From: an uncultured Muribaculaceae bacterium
Lineage (GTDB): Bacteria; Bacteroidota; Bacteroidia; Bacteroidales; Muribaculaceae
Assembly: GCA_948788915.1 (NCBI GenBank)
Contig: CAQFOZ010000076.1
Coordinates: 1-8,770, forward strand
Direction: 5' to 3'
DNA: 8,770 nt
The position numbers were made by a program, and so were the translations under genes. Under the pieces are notes generated by a model. It ran no database searches and had not been told where the DNA came from. It saw only the letters and a program-made list of their open reading frames with translations. Shown one piece after another: positions 5,267-8,770 of this stretch; positions within the stretch are counted from its first letter, which is position 1, and each line of letters starts with the position of its first letter.

Positions 5267-6603
5267 TTTTCTTTCTTGTCTTTTAATTCAGAGTTCTTCC
5301 GATTAAGTGGATTATATATGAATTTCAGGTGAAATGCCAAAGATCCCATAATCAGCAGAACCATTATTGAAAGGTATAACAATGAAAAATTTCTAAGACC
5401 CTTTTGTGAATCGAATGCGAAACTCATAGGATCACCGGATGTTTCCGGTGACAGAAAATCATCAACATTTATTGCCTGAAGAGAACTTTTCCATTTGATG
5501 ACGGAATCTTCAAGGTATACAACCGCAGGGTTTCCTCGTGCAAGTTCTTTTATATCGGTGTCGTCTGCCATGTATATCGGATATTCGGGCATGGACAGAT
5601 CTTTCCATGTTTCAATATCTTTATCAGAGCCAGACACGATAGCCATCATCTCAATGTTGTGCTTCTCTGTCCAGTCATATAGAGAATTGATTCTCCATGT
5701 CTCGGCTATGGAAACCTCGTCCAGTTCCGGCATCAGCAGAAGGATGGTTCTCCTTATTGCCGAAGAGTCGCTGTCACCATTTCCAAAGACCGCTTCCGTT
5801 ACGTCCTCTCCCTTGTCCCAGACATGTATTCCTCTTTCGGAATCTTTATGGGAAACGCTCTTTATTTCTTTACGGTCCACAAATTCCCAGCCGTCACTTT
5901 CGTCCGGCAGACTGTCGACAGGAAAATCTTTTTGGATGTTTCCCTTTTTATACGTAAACAGATACTCCGGTTCTTCTGTATCATATGATTCAGCGACTAT
6001 AGATGTGCCTGTCTTGTATTGTCTGAAATCAAGTAATGGTTGATACAGATATCCAGCAAATTCAATACCTCCGGTATATCCCAATGTGGCTATTACCGCT
6101 ATCCATTGCAATGACGGAGATATCAACGGTTTATTACGGGTATTGAACTTTAGAAGCCATACAATGCCGGCTGTCAGAGCTACATTTTTCCAGAAGGTAC
6201 CCCAATTTGACAATTTAATTGCGTCTCCGAAACATCCGCAGTCGTCTACTGGATTGAATAGAGCTATCCAAAGCGTAAGAGGCAACATCGCACACATAAA
6301 GAGGAGTCCGAGTATTGTCCCTCCTCTCCTGAAACATCCGCAAAAGATAAAAATGCCAAGAATGAATTCAAAAGCACACAACAGGAAAGCTCCGACAACT
6401 ATTATACCGGGTGCCATGGATAATCCCATTGCACCAAGATAGTCTGTCATTTTATAGACTGTGCCCCATGGATCAATCGCTTTGACAAAACCGGAGAAAA
6501 TGAACACTCCTCCGATAAGAAAGCGCAGAAGCCAGGTCACCGCCGATATTATTTGCTGATGGACCTTAGGCGAAACGAATTTTGATAAGTGCAAAAATGG
6601 CAT
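5263..6603 (-). CDS. BT_3928-type DoxX-like membrane protein with thioredoxin-like domain
   Basis: This is a 446-residue membrane protein. Residues 22-175 form a DoxX/MauE-like bundle of about four to five helices (FLIGGVFIFSGFVKAIDPWG at 28-47) with CGCFGD at 122-127, a cysteine pair typical of the MauE-like branch. A soluble region at about 195-400 follows. Its second half resembles a thioredoxin fold: strand RTILLLMPEL (285-294), helix TWRINSLYDWTEKHNI (302-317), strand MMAIVSG, then GNPAVVYLEDSVIKW (358-371), which looks like the cis-Pro loop and following strands. There is no CxxC in that domain. A final helix (405-424) and a basic tail close the protein. The function is unproven, perhaps envelope redox or assembly. 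It overlaps the DUF1599 gene by 38 bases and rlmH by four. Confidence 0.85.
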   Translation of the reverse strand: MPFLHLSKFVSPKVHQQIISAVTWLLRFLIGGVFIFSGFVKAIDPWGTVYKMTDYLGAMGLSMAPGIIVVGAFLLCAFEFILGIFIFCGCFRRGGTILGLLFMCAMLPLTLWIALFNPVDDCGCFGDAIKLSNWGTFWKNVALTAGIVWLLKFNTRNKPLISPSLQWIAVIATLGYTGGIEFAGYLYQPLLDFRQYKTGTSIVAESYDTEEPEYLFTYKKGNIQKDFPVDSLPDESDGWEFVDRKEIKSVSHKDSERGIHVWDKGEDVTEAVFGNGDSDSSAIRRTILLLMPELDEVSIAETWRINSLYDWTEKHNIEMMAIVSGSDKDIETWKDLSMPEYPIYMADDTDIKELARGNPAVVYLEDSVIKWKSSLQAINVDDFLSPETSGDPMSFAFDSQKGLRNFSLLYLSIMVLLIMGSLAFHLKFIYNPLNRKNSELKDKKEK

Positions 6604-7111
6604 AGTTTATCATATCCATATAGTTGGCGTCGATCCCCTCGCTGATAAGAGTCTTGCCGTTATGATCCTCAATCTCTTTGGTGCGCATTAGTTTCTGAAG
6701 AATGATATCGGTGAATGAACTTACTCTCATCTCGCGCCATGCCTCGTCGTAATCATGATTTTTGTTCTTCATCAGAGCTGTGGCTTCATCAATCATTTTG
6801 TCGTAGAGGTCAAGAGCTTCTTCTGCCGGAATTGGGTCTCCATATCCGAGTTGCAGTTGAATAAGGGCTATGGCACAATAATTCACAATGCCTATAAATT
6901 CAGGCTCAATACCTTCGTTTACAGCTGCGGCTTCTGTCCCTTTTTGTTCGAGAGTGCGTATGCGTCTGGCCTTGATAAATATCTGGTCTGTCAGACTTGC
7001 GGGACGCATGATGCGCCATGACGTGCCGTAGTCTTTAAGTTTTTTCTCATATATGTCGCGGCAGATACTTTTTATGGCCGCAAACTCTTCAGATGTATTA
7101 TGTGAAGTCAT
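6566..7111 (-). CDS. DUF1599 protein with two tandem domain copies
   Basis: This 181-residue soluble protein consists of two copies of DUF1599 (also called nucleotide modification associated domain 1). The first copy runs about 10-90 and the second about 102-180. Aligned marks are KDYGTSWRIMRPASLTDQI (26-44) with HDYDEAWREMRVSSFTDII (119-137), EGIEPEFIGIVNYCAIALIQ (66-85) with EGIDANYMDMINYAIFALIK (158-177), and K/RxxRT/I stretches between. The copies are offset by 92-93 residues. The function is not established; the domain name comes from associations in phage genomes, so a nucleotide-related role is only a guess. It is the first gene of the minus-strand operon, and its end overlaps the DoxX-like gene by 38 bases in another frame. 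Confidence 0.85.
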   Translation of the reverse strand: MTSHNTSEEFAAIKSICRDIYEKKLKDYGTSWRIMRPASLTDQIFIKARRIRTLEQKGTEAAAVNEGIEPEFIGIVNYCAIALIQLQLGYGDPIPAEEALDLYDKMIDEATALMKNKNHDYDEAWREMRVSSFTDIILQKLMRTKEIEDHNGKTLISEGIDANYMDMINYAIFALIKIRFA

Positions 7112-7261
7112 AAGTAATTAGAGGGTGTATTCTTTAACATGAATTTAATCTTATAGAGTGTTTGCTAAATTCTATTGACACATATAAAGGATCTTTTTGG
7201 CTAATTTCTCTTTATCTGAACCAATGTTAAAAGTAGACACACTCTTAGAAAAAGTCCTATA

Positions 7262-7271
7262 TTTCGCGAAA
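7262..7271. promoter_or_regulatory. Perfect 10-bp palindrome, possible operator
   Basis: TTTCGCGAAA is perfectly palindromic. It sits about 150 bases upstream of the DUF1599 start and about 110 bases upstream of the agmatine deiminase start. CG-rich cores inside AT-rich intergenic DNA are often regulator sites, but ten bases can occur by chance. Confidence 0.3.
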
Positions 7272-7278
7272 ATACAAA

Positions 7279-7325
7279 AAAAATACGAGATTCCTTTTTG
7301 CGGGTTATAAATATTTCGTATTTTT
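7279..7325. promoter_or_regulatory. 10-bp inverted repeat bracketing the aguA promoter
   Basis: AAAAATACGA at 7279-7288 is the exact inverse complement of TCGTATTTTT at 7316-7325, with 27 bases between. The -33 box lies inside, and the right arm covers most of the -7 box. A dimeric regulator bound here would occlude the promoter. As RNA it would not form in the aguA transcript, because the predicted start is downstream, so a DNA-level role is more likely. Confidence 0.45.
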
Positions 7326-7326
7326 G
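7297..7326 (+). promoter_or_regulatory. Bacteroidetes-type promoter of aguA
   Basis: TTTG at 7297-7300 and TATTTTTG at 7319-7326 are 18 bases apart, one short of the usual 19-21 of the Bacteroides consensus TTTG...TANNTTTG. The predicted start is near 7333, giving a leader of about 45 bases. No equally good promoter was found for the divergent minus-strand operon within 7112-7377. Confidence 0.55.
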
Positions 7327-7377
7327 AATAGCATATGAAGTCAAGATGATTTCAGTAACAAATACAGCAGATACGCT

Positions 7378-8418
7378 ATGCAATGTAGCAGAATAAGATT
7401 TTTGGCAGAATGGGAGGAGTGTGCCACAGTATTGCTGGCATTGCCGGCTTCTCATACAGATTGGAATTACATACTCCCTGAGGCACGGGAACAGTATAGA
7501 ATAATTATCGAGGCATTAACCGGAAATGGTGTTAAGTGTATTCTTCTCACCCCAGATGCAGAGGATGCAAGATCGCTTCTTGAAAATGCGGATTTAAATT
7601 TGATTACATTCGTAGAGTGTGATTATAATGACACGTGGACCCGTGACTATGGTCCTTTGTCTGTGATTAAAGGAGAACGGAGGCGGGCTCTTGACTTCGG
7701 GTTTAACGGGTGGGGGCTGAAATTTGCATCAGACAGGGACAATCTTGTGAATCTTAATCTTGCAAAGAAACTGATTCTTATGCCCGATTCTTATAGAAAT
7801 GAAAGAGATTTTACGTTAGAGGGCGGCTCTATTGATACAGATGGTGACGGTACTGTTCTGACAACAACGCGGTGTCTGTGTTCACCAAACAGGAATGGTG
7901 GAAAGTCCAAGGCCGAGCTGAACAGAATGCTTGCCGACAGGCTTGGCGTTGATCATGTATTGTGGCTGGATTATGGAGCTTTGGCCGGAGACGATACTGA
8001 TTCGCATATAGATACATTGTGTCGTATGGCTCCCGGAAATACTATTATTTTCACAGGATGCCGCAATGTGGATGATGTTCATTTTGAAGAATTGCTGAAG
8101 ATGAGGGCGCAACTTACTCTGTTCCGCAACAAAGAGGGAGAACCATACAATCTTGTAGAACTTCCTTTGCCCGATCCTGTTTATGATGAGGATGGAACAC
8201 GGTTGCCGGCTTCTTATGCGAATTATCTTGTAACTCCCGATACAATATTTGTTCCCGTATATGCCCAGCCCGAAAATGACAGGCTTGCATGCAACACATT
8301 GCGTATAGCATTCCCGGAACATAAGATTGTACCGGTGGAGTGTCTGACACTTATAAAGCAACATGGATCTTTACACTGCGCGACCATGCAGTTGCCGGAA
8401 GGTGTTGCGGTGAATTGA
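7378..8418 (+). CDS. aguA: Agmatine deiminase (Porphyromonas-type peptidyl-arginine deiminase family)
   Basis: Agmatine deiminase hydrolyses agmatine to N-carbamoylputrescine and ammonia, in the cytoplasm. The product has 346 residues, a normal length, with no signal peptide, unlike exported peptidyl-arginine deiminases. Guanidino-group-modifying fold marks are LAEWEECATVLLALP (9-23), NDTWTRDYGP (84-93), the acidic LEGGSIDTDGDGTVLTTTRC (147-166), GDDTDSHID (204-212, catalytic His210), and HGSLHCATMQLP (329-340) with the nucleophile Cys334. The start ATG at 7378 leaves a short extension before the conserved AEWE. The next gene, 42 bases downstream, encodes the enzyme for the following step, which strongly supports agmatine rather than peptidyl-arginine as substrate. 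The 42-base gap contains the palindrome TTCTTAAGAA (8428-8437) and nothing else. Confidence 0.93.
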   Translation: MQCSRIRFLAEWEECATVLLALPASHTDWNYILPEAREQYRIIIEALTGNGVKCILLTPDAEDARSLLENADLNLITFVECDYNDTWTRDYGPLSVIKGERRRALDFGFNGWGLKFASDRDNLVNLNLAKKLILMPDSYRNERDFTLEGGSIDTDGDGTVLTTTRCLCSPNRNGGKSKAELNRMLADRLGVDHVLWLDYGALAGDDTDSHIDTLCRMAPGNTIIFTGCRNVDDVHFEELLKMRAQLTLFRNKEGEPYNLVELPLPDPVYDEDGTRLPASYANYLVTPDTIFVPVYAQPENDRLACNTLRIAFPEHKIVPVECLTLIKQHGSLHCATMQLPEGVAVN

Positions 8419-8460
8419 ATTAATGAGTTCTTAAGAATCTGTTTAAAACTTCAATAGGAT

Positions 8461-8770
8461 ATGATAAAAACAGGAATTGTGCAGCATTCATTCAGTGATG
8501 ACATGGATGTGAATCGTGCAAGGAATCTTACAGCCATCGAAAATCTTGCTTCTGAGGGAGCAAATCTTATTGTGTTGTCTGAATTGCATGACTCTCTTTA
8601 TTTCTGCCAGACGGAAAATGTAGATAATTTTGATCTTGCCCAGACATTGCCTGGAGAGTTTACAGATTTCTATGGTTCGGCTGCGGCTGCGAATAATGTA
8701 GTAATTGTAACCAGTACTTTCGAAAGGCGGGCACCAGGCCTTTATCACAACACTTCAATTGTCTTTGAGA
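8461..8770 (+). CDS. aguB: N-carbamoylputrescine amidase, 5' part (cut by window end)
   Basis: The first 103 codons of a carbon-nitrogen hydrolase are present; the frame is open at the right edge. AguB hydrolyses N-carbamoylputrescine to putrescine, CO2 and ammonia. Visible features are the nitrilase start MIKTGIVQHSFSDD, the catalytic Glu41 in VLSELHDSLYFCQTEN (38-53; relatives usually have Pro where Ser40 is), LPGEFTDFYG (63-72), and FERRAPGLYHNTSIVF (87-102), which is characteristic of this amidase subgroup. The catalytic Lys and Cys would lie beyond the window. It follows aguA on the same strand by 42 bases, as expected for a putrescine operon. Confidence 0.9.
   Translation, partial: MIKTGIVQHSFSDDMDVNRARNLTAIENLASEGANLIVLSELHDSLYFCQTENVDNFDLAQTLPGEFTDFYGSAAAANNVVIVTSTFERRAPGLYHNTSIVFE

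Noticed and set aside
5495..6043. 182-codon plus-strand open frame
   Set aside because: It is antisense to the DoxX-like gene and serine-rich in the manner of a shadow frame.
7201..7455. 84-codon minus-strand open frame across the aguA promoter
   Set aside because: It begins within aguA and runs through the AT-rich regulatory region; there is no promoter or plausible protein character.
7882..8364. 160-codon minus-strand open frame
   Set aside because: It is antisense to aguA, which has complete catalytic motifs.
8428..8437. TTCTTAAGAA as a terminator between aguA and aguB
   Set aside because: The palindrome is short and AT-rich, has no loop or T-run, and lies between genes expected to be cotranscribed.

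Overview
The window reads as chromosomal DNA of a Bacteroidales bacterium, probably a gut lineage close to Bacteroides or Muribaculaceae. The evidence is a BspA-type leucine-rich-repeat protein with a Bacteroidales-style signal peptide, a DUF1599 protein followed by a BT_3928-type DoxX protein, a Porphyromonas-type agmatine deiminase, promoters of the Bacteroidetes type (TTTG, about 20 bases, TANNTTTG), and few recognisable Shine-Dalgarno sites. Assignment below the order is inference.

Left part (1-1659) is accessory in character. It holds the first codons of a CxxC protein leaving the window on the minus strand, an intergenic block with two 81-base-spaced copies of a phased 10-bp repeat array, a short BspA-like LRR protein coupled by ATGA overlap to an unrecognised 122-residue protein, and a 220-base imperfect palindrome. 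The palindrome lies between a good minus-strand promoter and a hairpin with a T-run. It contains one weak 60-codon reading frame and may be a small structured RNA or a decayed mobile or duplicated element.

Middle part (1660-7111) is housekeeping. Two plus-strand genes (membrane acyltransferase and SpoU/TrmH RNA methyltransferase) converge, with overlapping stop codons, on a tight five-gene minus-strand cluster. In transcription order the cluster is a DUF1599 protein, a DoxX-like membrane protein with a thioredoxin-like outer domain, rlmH, nadC and a YraN-family nuclease-like protein. Overlaps of 38 and 4 bases and gaps of 26 and 23 bases indicate one operon.

Right part (7112-8770) is a divergent intergenic region with a promoter bracketed by a 10-bp inverted repeat. 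It leads into agmatine deiminase and then N-carbamoylputrescine amidase, which is cut by the window end. Together these two convert agmatine to putrescine.

No tRNA, rRNA, CRISPR array or intact transposase was seen. The least explained part of the window is 1149-1477, followed by the repeat arrays at 90-224.
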